Shown here: in pieces, positions 27,533 through 37,184 of the stretch | How positions within the stretch are numbered: the stretch's first letter is position 1 | Layout of the letters: each line of letters begins with the position of its first letter | Origin: Ottowia flava | GTDB lineage: Bacteria; Pseudomonadota; Gammaproteobacteria; Burkholderiales; Burkholderiaceae_C | Direction of reading: 5' to 3' | Assembly (NCBI RefSeq): GCF_008017535.1 | Contig: NZ_VRUA01000009.1 | Coordinates: 62,001-126,000, forward strand | Length of the DNA: 64,000 nucleotides | Position numbers and translations under genes: made by a program | Notes under the pieces: generated by a model | The model's database searches: none | Told to the model about the DNA's origin: nothing | Seen by the model: only the letters and a program-made list of their open reading frames with translations

Positions 27533-28170
27533 CAGGTAGGGGAATAAAGGTGGTGTTTGGCAATATACCCGGCGACGGCGGGCGCCACCAGATGGTCAAT
27601 GGGCAGGCGGGCGGCAACGCGCCGGCGCACTTCGGTCGCGCTGTGGGGCAAAGGCGGCAGCGGCAGGACCCGTACGCGGCCCGGCGCCACGCGCAGGCTC
27701 GGCAACGGGTTTTCAGCATCCAATTGCATCGCAGCCCCCGCTACATCTGCGCGAGCAGCTATGCTAATCGTAGCAATATCCACGATATCCTGCGCCCGGC
27801 GCCAGGTGTGAAACGCCGCGGCCTGGTCGGCGCCGATCTGCAGAAACAGCTCGGCGCCCGGCCATTCGGCGCGCAGCTCGGTCAATGTGTCGATGGTGTA
27901 GGTGGGGCCGTCGCGGCGCAGTTCGCGGTCGTCGACCAGCACTTGGGGCAGATTGGCGAACGCCAGTTGGCACATCGCCAAACGGTCGGCGGCGGGGCTG
28001 AGCGGGCGGCTTTTGTGCCACGCATCGCCGGTCGGCACGATCAGCAAGTGGTCCAGCGCGAACGCGGCAATGGCGGCCCGCGCCAGGGCGACGTGGGCCT
28101 CGTGCGGCGGGTCGAAGGCACCCCCAAAGACGCCAACGCGCTGCAGCGGCGCGTCCGCCCTCACACCCAT
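27532..28170 (-). CDS. nadD: Nicotinate-nucleotide adenylyltransferase
   Basis: A 212-residue enzyme of NAD synthesis that joins ATP and nicotinate mononucleotide. The nucleotidyl-transferase motif is [14 protein letters not shown] (residues 13-26), and the C-terminal motif is SATEVRRRV (about residue 180). The ATG at 28170 overlaps the hemF end by 10 bases. The stop overlaps the rsfS start. A block encoding [16 protein letters not shown] is a TAGCTG repeat copy read in frame. No frame disruption results. Confidence 0.95.
   Translation of the reverse strand: MGVRADAPLQRVGVFGGAFDPPHEAHVALARAAIAAFALDHLLIVPTGDAWHKSRPLSPAADRLAMCQLAFANLPQVLVDDRELRRDGPTYTIDTLTELRAEWPGAELFLQIGADQAAAFHTWRRAQDIVDIATISIAARADVAGAAMQLDAENPLPSLRVAPGRVRVLPLPPLPHSATEVRRRVAARLPIDHLVAPAVAGYIAKHHLYSPT
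27731..27779 (-). repeat. TAGCTG repeat inside nadD
   Basis: The minus strand shows ATTGCTACGATTAGCA then TAGCTGCTCGCGCAGATG and GGGGGCTGC. It aligns to the iscR-iscS copy (ATTGCTACCAAATAAG, TAGCTGCTTGCGCAGATC) with few changes. It is translated as part of nadD. Confidence 0.75.
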
Positions 28171-29081
28171 GCGCGCGGCACCAGGTAGCGCTCGGTCAAC
28201 GCGGCTTCGGGAGAGCCGGGCTCGGGCTGGTACTGGTAGGTCCAGGCGACTTGCGGCGGCATCGACAGCAGGATGGATTCGGTGCGCCCGCCCGATTGCA
28301 GGCCGAAGTGCGTGCCGCGGTCCCACACCAGGTTGAATTCGACATAGCGGCCGCGGCGCACCAGTTGGTGCTGGCGCTCGCGCTCGCCCCAGGCCATGCC
28401 CATGCGGCGCTGCACGATGGGCAGGTAGGCATCCAGAAAGGCGTCGCCCACGGCGCGCATCAGCGCCAGGCCGTTGTCCGTGCCGCCTTCGGCAAAGTCG
28501 TCGTAGAAGATGCCGCCGATGCCGCGCGGCTCGCTGCGGTGCTTGTTGAAGAAGTAGTCGTCGCACCAGGCCTTGAAGCGCGGGTACTTGTCGTCGCCAA
28601 AGGCTTGGAGCGCGTCGTGGCAGACGCGGTGGAAGTGCGTGCAGTCTTCGTCAAAGCCGTAGTAGGGCGTCAAATCCATGCCGCCACCAAACCAGCACAC
28701 CGGCGCCTGACCCGAGTGGCCGGCGGCGATCATGCGCACGTTCATGTGCACGGTGGGCACATACGGGTTGCGCGGGTGGAAGACCAGCGACACGCCCATG
28801 GCTTCGAACGGGGCACCGGTCAGTTCGGGCCGGTGCTGCGTGGCCGACGGCGGCAGCTTCGGCCCGCGCACGTGCGAGAAACCGCAGCCCGCGCGCTCGA
28901 ACACGGCGCCGTCTTCCATGATCATCGTCACGCCGTCGCCTTGCAGCGGCTCGCCCGGCGCCTTGCGCCATTCGTCGCGCAAAAAGGCCGCCTTGCCGTC
29001 CACCGACGCGATGGCGTGGGTGATGCGCTGCTGCAGGTCGACCAGGTAGGCGCGCGCGTCGGCGGTGTCGGTGATCGCCAT
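28161..29081 (-). CDS. hemF: Oxygen-dependent coproporphyrinogen III oxidase
   Basis: A 306-residue aerobic haem-synthesis enzyme that converts coproporphyrinogen III to protoporphyrinogen IX. Family marks are [14 protein letters not shown] (about residue 128), the conserved [10 protein letters not shown], and [10 protein letters not shown] followed by [20 protein letters not shown] near residue 255. The length matches HemF. The ATG at 29081 overlaps the purD stop by the ATGA arrangement, and the gene end overlaps nadD by 10 bases. This tight packing suggests one mRNA with coupled translation. Confidence 0.97.
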   Translation of the reverse strand: MAITDTADARAYLVDLQQRITHAIASVDGKAAFLRDEWRKAPGEPLQGDGVTMIMEDGAVFERAGCGFSHVRGPKLPPSATQHRPELTGAPFEAMGVSLVFHPRNPYVPTVHMNVRMIAAGHSGQAPVCWFGGGMDLTPYYGFDEDCTHFHRVCHDALQAFGDDKYPRFKAWCDDYFFNKHRSEPRGIGGIFYDDFAEGGTDNGLALMRAVGDAFLDAYLPIVQRRMGMAWGERERQHQLVRRGRYVEFNLVWDRGTHFGLQSGGRTESILLSMPPQVAWTYQYQPEPGSPEAALTERYLVPRAWV

Positions 29082-30367
29082 CAGCTGCTGGCCTTGACGG
29101 CGCGGTGACCGATGTCCCGGCGGTACTGTATGCCGTCGAAGTGGATGCCGCGCGCGGCGTCGTACGCCTTGGTCTGCGCCTGCTTGACCGAATCGGCCAG
29201 CGCGGTGACGCACAGCACGCGCCCGCCAGACGTCACGACCTTGTCGCCGTCCATCGCCGTGCCGGCGTGGAAGACCATCACGTCGTCGCTGGCCTTGGGC
29301 AGGCCGGTGATCAGGTCGCCCTTCTTCGGGTTCAGCGGATAGCCGCCGGCGGCCATGACCACGCCCAGGGCGACGCGGCGGTCCCATTGCAGCTCGACCT
29401 CGTCCAGCTTGCCCGAGGTGGCGGCCATCAACACGTCGACCAGGTCGGACTTCAGGCGCATCAGGATCGGCTGGGTCTCCGGGTCGCCCATGCGGGTGTT
29501 GAATTCCAGCGTCTTGGGTTTGCCTTCGGCGTCGATCATCAGGCCCGCGTACAAAAAGCCGGTGAAGGGAATGCCGTCCTTGTCCATGCCGCGGATGGTG
29601 GGCAGGATCACGTCGCGCATGGCGCGCGCGTGCACGTCGGGCGTGACCACGGGCGCGGGCGAATACGCGCCCATGCCGCCGGTGTTGGGGCCTTCGTCGC
29701 CGTCCTTCAGGCGCTTGTGGTCCTGGCTGGTGGCCATCACGGCCACGTTCTTGCCGTCACACAGCACGATGAAGCTGGCTTCTTCGCCCTGCAGGAATTC
29801 CTCAATCACCACCCGCGCACCGCCTTCGTTGTGCGACACGCCCAGGCTGTTGCTGCCCAGCATGTCGTCAATGGCCGCGTGCGCTTCTTCCTTGGTAGCA
29901 GCCACCACAACGCCTTTGCCGGCCGCCAGGCCATCGGCCTTGACGACGATGGGCGCGCCCAGCTTGTCGACGTAGGCGTGCGCGGCCACCGGGTCGGTGA
30001 AGGTTTCGTACGCCGCGGTGGGAATGCCATGGCGCTTCATGAAGTCCTTGCTGAAGGCCTTCGAACTTTCGAGCTGCGCCGCCGCCTTGGTCGGCCCGAA
30101 GATGCGCAGGCCGTGCGCGCGGAATTCGTCCACCACACCGGCGGCCAGCGGCTGCTCGGGGCCGACCACCGTGAGGCCGATTTTTTCGGCCTGCGCCCAT
30201 TCGCGCAGGGCCACCACGTCGGTGATGGGCAGGTTTTCCAGATGGGTTGACAGCGCCGTGCCGCCGTTGCCGGGGGCCACGTACACCTGCTGCACCTTGG
30301 GGGATTGGGCCAGTTTCCAGGCCAGTGCGTGTTCGCGGCCACCGCCGCCAATCACCAGAATCTTCAT
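29081..30367 (-). CDS. purD: Phosphoribosylamine-glycine ligase
   Basis: A 428-residue ATP-grasp enzyme for the second step of purine synthesis, joining phosphoribosylamine and glycine. It begins [20 protein letters not shown] and contains the signatures [18 protein letters not shown] (about 138-155) and [13 protein letters not shown] (about 287-299). The length is typical. It lies between the small lipoprotein gene and hemF, whose start overlaps its stop. Confidence 0.98.
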   Translation of the reverse strand: MKILVIGGGGREHALAWKLAQSPKVQQVYVAPGNGGTALSTHLENLPITDVVALREWAQAEKIGLTVVGPEQPLAAGVVDEFRAHGLRIFGPTKAAAQLESSKAFSKDFMKRHGIPTAAYETFTDPVAAHAYVDKLGAPIVVKADGLAAGKGVVVAATKEEAHAAIDDMLGSNSLGVSHNEGGARVVIEEFLQGEEASFIVLCDGKNVAVMATSQDHKRLKDGDEGPNTGGMGAYSPAPVVTPDVHARAMRDVILPTIRGMDKDGIPFTGFLYAGLMIDAEGKPKTLEFNTRMGDPETQPILMRLKSDLVDVLMAATSGKLDEVELQWDRRVALGVVMAAGGYPLNPKKGDLITGLPKASDDVMVFHAGTAMDGDKVVTSGGRVLCVTALADSVKQAQTKAYDAARGIHFDGIQYRRDIGHRAVKASS

Positions 30368-30411
30368 GGGTCTATTTCACTTGTGCACGGCGCATGTCGC
30401 CGAAGCTGCTG

Positions 30412-30633
30412 TCACGGCCGGGCTGCTGCAGCGGCCGCGGGAGGCGCCGGCCGGGCGCCATCGGGGTTTGCCACCGGTTTGTCTGCCTTTTGCTCAGGTG
30501 GGCAGTCGTCGTGGTTGTAGCCGGCGGCCCAGCCGCCGCCTTCACCAGAGACACACCAGGATGCGTCGCCGCCGCATGCGCCCAACGCCAGGGTGGCGCA
30601 GGCCAGGCCGGCGGTGCGCAGCCAAGGGGTCAC
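30412..30633 (-). CDS. Small putative lipoprotein
   Basis: An unrecognised 73-residue protein with a convincing lipoprotein signal: positively charged start, hydrophobic stretch and lipobox LGAC at Cys20. The mature part ([20 protein letters not shown], then a Pro/Ala-rich end) has two further cysteines (Cys27 and one in DDCPPEQ) that could form a disulfide. The start is GTG, and GTGA overlaps the yebC stop, so translation is coupled to yebC. It ends 44 bases before purD. No function can be given. Confidence 0.7.
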   Translation of the reverse strand: MTPWLRTAGLACATLALGACGGDASWCVSGEGGGWAAGYNHDDCPPEQKADKPVANPDGARPAPPAAAAAARP

Positions 30634-31358
30634 TCCAGCTCCACATTCGCGTTGTGGAACACGTCCTGCACGTCGTCCAGGTCTTCCAGCACGTCGAGCA
30701 GCTTCTGCATCTTGGCGGCATCGTCGCCGCTCAGGTCGATGGTGTTCTCGGCGCGCATGGTGACTTCGGCGACTTCGGGCGTCAGGCCGGCGGCTTCCAG
30801 GGCGTTTTTCACGGCCTCGAACTGTGCCGGGTCGGTCAGCACCTCAATGGCACCTTCCTCATCGGCGATGACGTCGTCGGCGCCCGCTTCCAGGGCGACT
30901 TCCATCACCTTGTCTTCGCTGGTGCCAGGCGCAAAGATCAGCTGGCCGACGTGCTTGAACTGGAAGGCCACCGAGCCTTCGGTGCCCATGTTGCCGCCGT
31001 ACTTGCTGAAGGCGTGGCGCACTTCGGCCACGGTGCGCACGCGGTTGTCGGTCATCGTGTCGATGATGATGGCCGCGCCGCCGATGCCGTAGCCCTCGTA
31101 GCGGATTTCCTCGTAGCTCACGCCTTCGAGGTTGCCCGTGGCCTTGTCGATGTTGCGCTTGACGGTGTCGGCGGGCATGTTGGCCGCCTTGGCCTTTTCG
31201 ATCGCCAGCCGCAGACGCGGGTTGGCGTTCGGGTCGCCCCCGCCGGTGCGCGCGGCCACCATGATTTCACGCACCACGCGCGTCCAGACGCGCTGACGTT
31301 TTTCGTCCTGGCGGCCCTTGCGGTGCTGGATATTGGCCCATTTGCTGTGTCCGGCCAT
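30630..31358 (-). CDS. yebC: YebC/PmpR-family protein
   Basis: A 242-residue member of the TACO1/YebC family, known as transcriptional regulators in some bacteria and as translation factors that relieve ribosome stalling at proline runs in others. The N-terminus [20 protein letters not shown] is invariant for the family; the central [13 protein letters not shown] and [14 protein letters not shown] segments also fit. The ATG at 31358 is clear. It is the first gene of the long leftward run ending in rng. Confidence 0.96.
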   Translation of the reverse strand: MAGHSKWANIQHRKGRQDEKRQRVWTRVVREIMVAARTGGGDPNANPRLRLAIEKAKAANMPADTVKRNIDKATGNLEGVSYEEIRYEGYGIGGAAIIIDTMTDNRVRTVAEVRHAFSKYGGNMGTEGSVAFQFKHVGQLIFAPGTSEDKVMEVALEAGADDVIADEEGAIEVLTDPAQFEAVKNALEAAGLTPEVAEVTMRAENTIDLSGDDAAKMQKLLDVLEDLDDVQDVFHNANVELE

Positions 31359-31418
31359 GAAATTCTGCTTCCTGAAGTGCTTGGGATAATGCGGCGATTT
31401 TACTTTTGACGCACCGCC

Positions 31419-32954
31419 ATGGCCGAACCCCTGCTTATCGCCCAGCACGGCGACATCCAAACCTTCATCCTGCCGGGCCTGGCCAACCGCCACGGCCTCA
31501 TCACCGGCGCCACCGGCACGGGCAAAACCGTCACGCTGCAGAAGATCGCTGAATCGTTCAGTGCGATCGGCGTGCCGGTCTTCATGTCCGACGTGAAGGG
31601 CGACCTGACCGGCATCAGCCAGACCGGCACCATCAGCGGCAAGATGGCCGACATCCTGAAGGAGCGCGGCCTGCCCGCGCCCGCGCCCATGGCCTGCCCC
31701 GTCACGCTGTGGGACGTGTTTGGCGAGCAGGGCCACCCGGTGCGCGCCACCATTTCCGACATGGGCCCGCTGCTGCTGGCGCGCATGCTCGACCTGAACG
31801 AAACCCAGTCGGGCGTGCTGAACCTGGTGTTCAAGATCGCCGACGACAACGGCCTGCTGCTGCTCGATCTGAAGGACTTGCGCAGCATGCTGACCTTCGT
31901 GGCCGACAACGCCAAGCAGTTCACCACCCAGTACGGCAACGTCAGCAGCGCCAGCGTGGGCGCCATCCAGCGCGGCCTGCTCACGCTGGAAAGCCAGGGC
32001 GGCGACAAGTTCTTCGGCGAGCCCATGCTCAACATCGAGGACATGATGCAGACCGTGGGCGGCAAGGGCGTGGTCAACATCCTGTCGGCCGACAAGCTGA
32101 TGACCTCGCCGCGGCTCTATGCCACCTTCCTGCTGTGGCTGCTGTCCGACCTGTTCGAGCGCCTGCCCGAGATCGGCGACCCCGACAAGCCCAAGTTCCT
32201 GTTCTTCTTTGACGAAGCGCACCTGCTCTTCAACGACGCGCCCAAGGCGCTCTTGGAGCGCATCGAACTGGTGGTGCGCCTGGTGCGCTCCAAGGGCGTG
32301 GGCGTGTTCTTCGTCACGCAAAACCCGATCGACGTGCCCGACACCGTGCTGGCGCAGTTGGGCAACCGCGTGCAGCACGCGCTGCGCGCCTTCACCGCGC
32401 GCGACCAGAAGGCGGTCAAGGCGACGGCCGAAACCATGCGCGGCAACCCCGACCTGAACATCGAGCAGGCCATCACCGAGCTGGGCACCGGCGAGGCGCT
32501 GGTCAGCTTCCTGGATGAAAAAGGCCGCCCGGGCGTGACGCAGCGCGTCTTCGTCATCCCGCCGGGCAGCCAGATCGGCCCGATCAGCGACGCCCAGCGC
32601 GCCGAGCTGATCAAGTCGTCCCTCGTGGCCGGCACCTACGAGCAGACGGTCGACCGCGAATCGGCCTACGAGCTGCTGGCCCAGCGCGGCGCCCAGGCCG
32701 TGCCCGCCGGCCAACCTGGCGCCCCCGCAGCGCCCGGCGCCACCGGCGCCGCGGGTGCGCCTGCGGCCGACAACGGCGGCTTGTTCGGCGATCTGATGAC
32801 CATGGGCAAGGAAGCCCTGTTCGGCCGCACCGGCCCGCGCGGCGGCCAGTACGACGGTCTGGTGCAGAACGTGGTCAAGGGTGAGATGCGCCGCATGGGC
32901 CGCGAACTGGTGCGCGGTGCGCTGGGCAGCCTGCTGGGCGGCAAGAAGCGCTGA
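31419..32954 (+). CDS. HerA-like ATPase (DUF853, YjgR-type)
   Basis: A 511-residue P-loop ATPase like E. coli YjgR. Walker A is [13 protein letters not shown] (about residue 30) and Walker B is [12 protein letters not shown] (about 262). Family marks include [11 protein letters not shown] and [20 protein letters not shown]. The C-terminal part (from about residue 430) is Ala/Pro/Gly-rich and then ends in [20 protein letters not shown]. HerA relatives pump or translocate DNA, but the role of this housekeeping branch is unknown. A GATAAT sequence 29 bases upstream may be its -10 box. It diverges from yebC; a TAGCTG repeat follows. Confidence 0.9.
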   Translation: MAEPLLIAQHGDIQTFILPGLANRHGLITGATGTGKTVTLQKIAESFSAIGVPVFMSDVKGDLTGISQTGTISGKMADILKERGLPAPAPMACPVTLWDVFGEQGHPVRATISDMGPLLLARMLDLNETQSGVLNLVFKIADDNGLLLLDLKDLRSMLTFVADNAKQFTTQYGNVSSASVGAIQRGLLTLESQGGDKFFGEPMLNIEDMMQTVGGKGVVNILSADKLMTSPRLYATFLLWLLSDLFERLPEIGDPDKPKFLFFFDEAHLLFNDAPKALLERIELVVRLVRSKGVGVFFVTQNPIDVPDTVLAQLGNRVQHALRAFTARDQKAVKATAETMRGNPDLNIEQAITELGTGEALVSFLDEKGRPGVTQRVFVIPPGSQIGPISDAQRAELIKSSLVAGTYEQTVDRESAYELLAQRGAQAVPAGQPGAPAAPGATGAAGAPAADNGGLFGDLMTMGKEALFGRTGPRGGQYDGLVQNVVKGEMRRMGRELVRGALGSLLGGKKR

Positions 32955-32956
32955 GC

Positions 32957-33027
32957 TTCAAATTTACAAGAAATCGACCTATCGCCCTACAACCACCTGC
33001 GCAACCAGCTACTCAAACAATAGCAAA
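32957..33027 (-). repeat. TAGCTG repeat upstream of upp
   Basis: On the plus strand it reads TTCAAATTTACAAG, CGCCCTACAACCACCTGCGC, AACCAGCTACTCAAAC and AATAGC, the reverse complement of the full-length form. It fills the gap between the HerA-like gene and upp and forms the upp leader. Confidence 0.85.
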
Positions 33028-33030
33028 CAA

Positions 33031-33663
33031 ATGCCCGCCCAAGTCCACCACATCACCCACCCGCTGGTGCAGCACAAGCTCACGCTGATGCGCAACAAGG
33101 AAGCCAGCAGCACCACCTTCCGCACGCTGCTGGGCGAGCTGGCCATGCTGATGGCCTATGAAGTGACGCGCGACACGCCCACACAGCTGGTCGAGATCGA
33201 GACGCCGCTTGAAAAAATGATGAGCCCCATGATTGACGGCAAGAAGCTGGTGTTTGCCAGCATCCTGCGCGCCGGCAACGGCATGCTGGACGGCCTGCTG
33301 CGCGTGGTGCCCAGCGCGCGCATCGGCCACGTCGGCCTGTACCGCGACCCGCAGACGCTGCAGGCGGTCGAGTACTTCTACAAGATGCCGGGCGACCTGA
33401 CCGAGCGCGATGTGATCGCCGTGGACCCGATGCTGGCCACTGGCCATTCGGCCGTTGCTGCGCTGACGCGGCTGAAGGCGGACAAGCCGCGCTCGCTCAA
33501 GTTTTTGTGCCTGCTGGCCGCGCCCGAAGGGCTGAAGACGCTGACGGCCGCCCACCCCGATGTGCCGATCTACACCGCCGCGATCGACCGCGAGCTGAAC
33601 GACCACGGTTACATCCTGCCCGGCCTGGGCGACGCGGGCGACCGGATCTTCGGAACGAAGTAA
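33031..33663 (+). CDS. upp: Uracil phosphoribosyltransferase
   Basis: A 210-residue salvage enzyme that makes UMP from uracil and PRPP. The PRPP-binding motif is [15 protein letters not shown] (about residues 131-145). The N-terminal [21 protein letters not shown] and the C-terminal [18 protein letters not shown] are family signatures. The ATG at 33031 has no Shine-Dalgarno match, because its leader consists of a TAGCTG repeat. Confidence 0.97.
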   Translation: MPAQVHHITHPLVQHKLTLMRNKEASSTTFRTLLGELAMLMAYEVTRDTPTQLVEIETPLEKMMSPMIDGKKLVFASILRAGNGMLDGLLRVVPSARIGHVGLYRDPQTLQAVEYFYKMPGDLTERDVIAVDPMLATGHSAVAALTRLKADKPRSLKFLCLLAAPEGLKTLTAAHPDVPIYTAAIDRELNDHGYILPGLGDAGDRIFGTK

Positions 33664-33801
33664 AGGCGCTGCCCGCGCTCCAAGGCGCGGCAGCACCTGT
33701 TCGAACACCGCACGACGTGCGGCACGCTGCGCCGCTGTTCCACTGCTGCGGCGCTTTCATGGACCCTCACGCGGGCAAGCCCACGCCATTCACCCATCGA
33801 C

Positions 33802-34884
33802 ATGGAATCCGAAGTCAGTCATGTGCTCTGGGCGGGCCTCGCGCTCGGCGCCGCTTTTGGCGCCGCCGCGCAGGTCAGCCGCTTCTGCCTCTTGCGCGGC
33901 CTGCGCCAGTCCGTGGGGCGGGACGACGCCCAGCGCGACGGCTCACCGGCGCTGCAGGCCTTCGCTCTCGCCCTGGCGGTAGCGCTGCTGGGCGCGCAGG
34001 CGCTGGCGTACCTGGGGCAGATCGACTGGGCGAATGCGCCCGTCGTGCGCGCGCGCTTTTCGGTGACGGCGGTGTTCATCGGCGGCTTGCTGTTCGGCGT
34101 GGGCATGGCGCTGGCACGCAGTTGCGGTGCGCGCGCGCTGGTGCTGCTGGGCAGCGGCAACCTGCGCGCACTGGTCACGCTGCTGGGCCTGGCCATTGCC
34201 GCGCAGGCGTCGCTCACGGGCGTGCTTGCCCCGCTGCGCAACTGGCTTCAAGGCTGGGGCACGGTGACGCTGACGCACGCCACGCTGCCCGCGCAACTGC
34301 AGGCGCAAGGCCTGCCGGCGCCGCTGGCCGTCGGGTTGGCCACGGCCGTGCCCGTGCTCGCCTTGCTGCTGTTCGCCGTGCGCCGCCCGAGCCTGCGGCG
34401 CAGCCGGCGCGAGTGGCTGGGCGCGCTGGCGATTGGCGCGCTGGTGGCCGCGGGCTGGTGGATCAGTGCCCACGTCGGCGTCGATCCGTTCGAGCCGATC
34501 CCGATGAGCTCGCTCAGCTTCGTCGGCCCGGTGGCCGACGCCCTGCTCTACCTGCAGATGTCGCTGGGGCGCAAGTTCAGCCTGGGCGCGGCCATCGTCG
34601 TCGGCACGCTGCTGGGTGCGCTGGTGGCGGCACTGGCCACGCGCACCGCGCGCTGGGAGGGCTTTGACAGCCCATCGCGCCTGGCCGGCTCGATCGTCGG
34701 CGGCCTGCTGATGGGGTTTGGCGGCGTGGTCGCTGTGGGCTGCACCATCGGCCAGGCCTTGAGCGGCCTGTCGGCGCTGGCGTTCGCCAGCGTGCCGGCG
34801 GTGGCGGGCATTGTGGTGGGTGCGCTGATCACGCTTCGGCTGCGGCCGCGTGGCCTGGGCGCCGGGAAACCGTTGCCGGCCTGA
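33802..34884 (+). CDS. YeeE/YedE (TsuA-like) transporter
   Basis: A 360-residue membrane protein with about nine hydrophobic segments, of the YeeE/YedE family whose studied members import thiosulfate or other sulfur compounds. The family cysteines along the substrate path are present: Cys29 in SRFCLLRG, one in ARSCGARAL (about residue 113), and one in AVGCTIGQALSGLSA (about residue 314). No sulfurtransferase partner (TusA or YeeD) is adjacent. The substrate is therefore inferred from the family only. Confidence 0.88.
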   Translation: MESEVSHVLWAGLALGAAFGAAAQVSRFCLLRGLRQSVGRDDAQRDGSPALQAFALALAVALLGAQALAYLGQIDWANAPVVRARFSVTAVFIGGLLFGVGMALARSCGARALVLLGSGNLRALVTLLGLAIAAQASLTGVLAPLRNWLQGWGTVTLTHATLPAQLQAQGLPAPLAVGLATAVPVLALLLFAVRRPSLRRSRREWLGALAIGALVAAGWWISAHVGVDPFEPIPMSSLSFVGPVADALLYLQMSLGRKFSLGAAIVVGTLLGALVAALATRTARWEGFDSPSRLAGSIVGGLLMGFGGVVAVGCTIGQALSGLSALAFASVPAVAGIVVGALITLRLRPRGLGAGKPLPA

Positions 34885-34928
34885 ACGCGGCCTTCAGCCG
34901 GCGTTGACTCAGCCAATCGCCTGCCGCG

Positions 34929-35369
34929 CTACACCCCGCCGAAGCGCAGCGAAACGCCCACGGCGACAAACGCCACCGAAATCAGCGTCACCGCCGCCAC
35001 GTGCCACGCCATCAGCGGCAGCGTCGCCGCCGTCAGGCGCGGAATCACCCGCCGCCGGGCGTGCGTGGCGATCAGCGCCGTCAGCACCAGCAGGCCCAGC
35101 TTGAGCGCGATGGCGCGCGCGACCGGTGTTTCGGGCGACAGCCAGGCACCCACACTCGGCACCATCTGCCACGCCATCCAGACGCCGGTGACGACCTGCA
35201 CCACCAGCGCGGGCATGCCGATGCGCTCGTAGCCCTGCTCAAAGCGCAACAGTTGCTCGGGCGAACGCTCGCGCACCACACGCGGCAGCCAGGCGAGGGC
35301 CAGCACCAGATGGCCACCGGTCCAGATGGTGGCCCCCAGAACATGCAGGAAAAGTGCGGTGGCGTACAT
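34929..35369 (-). CDS. CopD-like four-helix membrane protein
   Basis: A 146-residue integral membrane protein with four predicted helices. The start ALFLHVLGATIWTGGHLVLA and the later GYERIGMPALVVQVVTGVWM resemble the CopD superfamily, in which conserved His residues (here His9, His20) may bind copper or haem. A copper function is not supported by neighbours. It is convergent with the YeeE/YedE gene. Confidence 0.7.
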   Translation of the reverse strand: MYATALFLHVLGATIWTGGHLVLALAWLPRVVRERSPEQLLRFEQGYERIGMPALVVQVVTGVWMAWQMVPSVGAWLSPETPVARAIALKLGLLVLTALIATHARRRVIPRLTAATLPLMAWHVAAVTLISVAFVAVGVSLRFGGV

Positions 35370-35491
35370 GGGGCGAAAAGCGCGGGCGGAGTCGAGAGAG
35401 GCGCAGCACGTCGCTGCACGCCGCCTGATGCCCTATTTTTCGCCGCCTTGGCCTCCGCCGCCTTGACACGCATCAGGTTTCACAGAAATCC

Positions 35492-35560
35492 ATTACTATC
35501 TATTTGATAGCTGGCTGCGCAGATGGTTGTAGGGCTAGAGGCCAAAATCCCTTGAATTTT
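35492..35560 (+). repeat. TAGCTG repeat between copD-like gene and msrA
   Basis: A full-length copy: TTACTATCTATTTGA, TAGCTGGCTGCGCAGATG, GTTGTAGGGCTAGAGGCC and CTTGAATTTTTG. It lies about 58 bases downstream of the msrA stop. The remaining part of this 248-base gap shows nothing else. Confidence 0.85.
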
Positions 35561-35617
35561 TGCCAACCTTGGCCCACAGCAGCCCGGCTGCGCGGGCAGC
35601 CACAGCCGGCGCGCGTC

Positions 35618-36160
35618 TCAGGCTTTCGCCATCGCACGGAACGTCTTGCGAAACTTCGCCACCTTGGGTGCGGCCACGGCCATGCAGTAGCCCTGCGTCG
35701 GGTTTTTCTCGAAGAAGTCCTGGTGGTAGGCCTCGGCCGGGAAGTAGTGCGTCAGCGGCTCGACCTCGGTCACGATGCTACTGTCGTACAGCTTGTCCTG
35801 GCTGGCCTCGCGGATCAGGTCGTTGGCGACGGCCTGCTGCTCGGGCGTGGTGAAGTAAATGCCGCTGCGGTACTGCGTGCCGACATCGTTGCCCTGGCGG
35901 TTGAGCTGCGTCGGGTCGTGCACCACAAAGAAGATTTCCAGCAGCTGGCGCGTGCTGATCTGCGCCGGGTCGTACACCAGCTTGGCGACTTCGTTGCAGC
36001 CCGTGCGGCCGGTGCACACCTGCTCGTAGGTCGGCGCGGTTTCCTGGCCGTTGCTGTAGCCGCTCTCCACGTCCAGCACGCCGCGCACTTCCTTGAAGAC
36101 AGCTTCGGTGCACCAGAAGCAGCCGCCGCCGAGCACGAGGGTTTCGGTTTTTTCAGTCAT
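35618..36160 (-). CDS. msrA: Peptide methionine sulfoxide reductase A
   Basis: A 180-residue enzyme that repairs methionine-S-sulfoxide in oxidised proteins. The active site is GGGCFWCTEAVF (Cys16), and the later VHDPTQLNRQGNDVGTQYRS (about residues 82-101) is the family signature. A recycling cysteine lies in TQGYCMAV near the C-terminus. The ATG at 36160 follows an AGGAG site and is preferred over a longer frame. It lies 22 bases beyond the LysR gene, on the same strand. Confidence 0.97.
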   Translation of the reverse strand: MTEKTETLVLGGGCFWCTEAVFKEVRGVLDVESGYSNGQETAPTYEQVCTGRTGCNEVAKLVYDPAQISTRQLLEIFFVVHDPTQLNRQGNDVGTQYRSGIYFTTPEQQAVANDLIREASQDKLYDSSIVTEVEPLTHYFPAEAYHQDFFEKNPTQGYCMAVAAPKVAKFRKTFRAMAKA

Positions 36161-36182
36161 ATCGATCTCCTGAGGGGCCATG

Positions 36183-37079
36183 CTAGCCGCCCTCGGCCAC
36201 GGTCTGCACCGCGCCCAGGAACAACCCCAGCGCCGGCTGGCCCTGCGCCGGGCGCCACAGGCAGCGCGTTTCGTAGCGCGGCAGCGCGCCGTGCGGGTCG
36301 GTCACCGGCACAAACACCGCGCCGGCCAGGCCCGACAGGCGCAGAGCCTCGGGCACCAGCGCCACCGCCAGCCCCTGCGCGACCAGCGAAGTGACGCTCA
36401 GCCAGTGGCGCAACTCGTGCAGCGGCTGCGGCGCGAAGCCTGCCGCCTGGCACGCGGCGAGGATGCGCGCGTGGTAGTCGGGCGAGACCTCGCGCGAAAC
36501 GATGGCCAGCGCCTCGCCCGCCAGCGCCGAAAGCGGCACCGCGCGCTCGGCCGCCAACGCATGGCCGTGGGGCACGCAGGCGACGAAGGGCTGGCTCGAA
36601 ATCAGCTGTTCGGCCAGGCCTTCGGGCGCGCGCGGCACGTGGGCAAAACCCACGTCCAGCCGCCCGTGCAGCAGCTCGACCAGCTGGTCGCTGGAACTCA
36701 TCTCGCGCAGCGTGAGCGCCAGGCGCGGGTGCTCGGCCTGAAAGCGCCGCAGCATCTGCGGCAGGCCGCGGTACAGCACCGTACCGGCAAAACCGAGTTG
36801 CAGCCGGCCGACCTGCCCGCTGGCAGCGTCGCGCGCGGCGTCCAGCGCCTGCGCTGCCTGGTCCAGCGCGGTTTGCGCGGCCGGCACCAGCGCCCGGCCC
36901 GCCGCGGTGAGCTGCACGCCGCGGCTGTTGCGCACGAAGAGCGGCGCCCCGACCTCGGCCTCCAGCTGCTGGATCGCCACCGTCAGCGGCGGCTGGCTGA
37001 TCGCCAGCCGCTGTGCCGCGCGGCCGAAGTGCAATGCGTCGGCCAGCGCGAGGAAATAGCGCAGGTGGCGGAGCTCCAT
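36183..37079 (-). CDS. LysR-family transcriptional regulator
   Basis: A 298-residue LysR-type regulator. The N-terminal winged helix ([20 protein letters not shown], then [21 protein letters not shown]) is followed by an effector-binding domain of two lobes (about residues 92-298). It is transcribed away from gcdH, and the shared 105-base region holds a perfect dyad (37102-37116). This is the classic LysR arrangement, so gcdH is the likely target and a CoA-ester or dicarboxylic acid from lysine/tryptophan breakdown a plausible effector. msrA lies 22 bases downstream and may share its transcript. Confidence 0.92.
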   Translation of the reverse strand: MELRHLRYFLALADALHFGRAAQRLAISQPPLTVAIQQLEAEVGAPLFVRNSRGVQLTAAGRALVPAAQTALDQAAQALDAARDAASGQVGRLQLGFAGTVLYRGLPQMLRRFQAEHPRLALTLREMSSSDQLVELLHGRLDVGFAHVPRAPEGLAEQLISSQPFVACVPHGHALAAERAVPLSALAGEALAIVSREVSPDYHARILAACQAAGFAPQPLHELRHWLSVTSLVAQGLAVALVPEALRLSGLAGAVFVPVTDPHGALPRYETRCLWRPAQGQPALGLFLGAVQTVAEGG

Positions 37080-37101
37080 GAATACTCAATACCTATCAAT
37101 T

Positions 37102-37116
37102 TATCGTTATTCGATA
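37102..37116. promoter_or_regulatory. Candidate LysR operator
   Basis: TATCG-TTATT-CGATA is a perfect 5-5-5 inverted repeat in the AT-rich gap between the divergent LysR and gcdH genes. LysR sites are usually a short dyad of the T-N11-A type; this one fits loosely. Function is inferred from shape and position. Confidence 0.5.
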
Positions 37117-37184
37117 TTAGACAGCTATTCATGCCCGCGTCACAATCCCACCATCGCGACCCGACAACACCCAGGAGACCGGAC

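Noticed and set aside
31359-32714. Extension of the yebC frame upstream of its start.
   Set aside because: It is antisense to the HerA-like gene. YebC has an invariant N-terminus at 31358.
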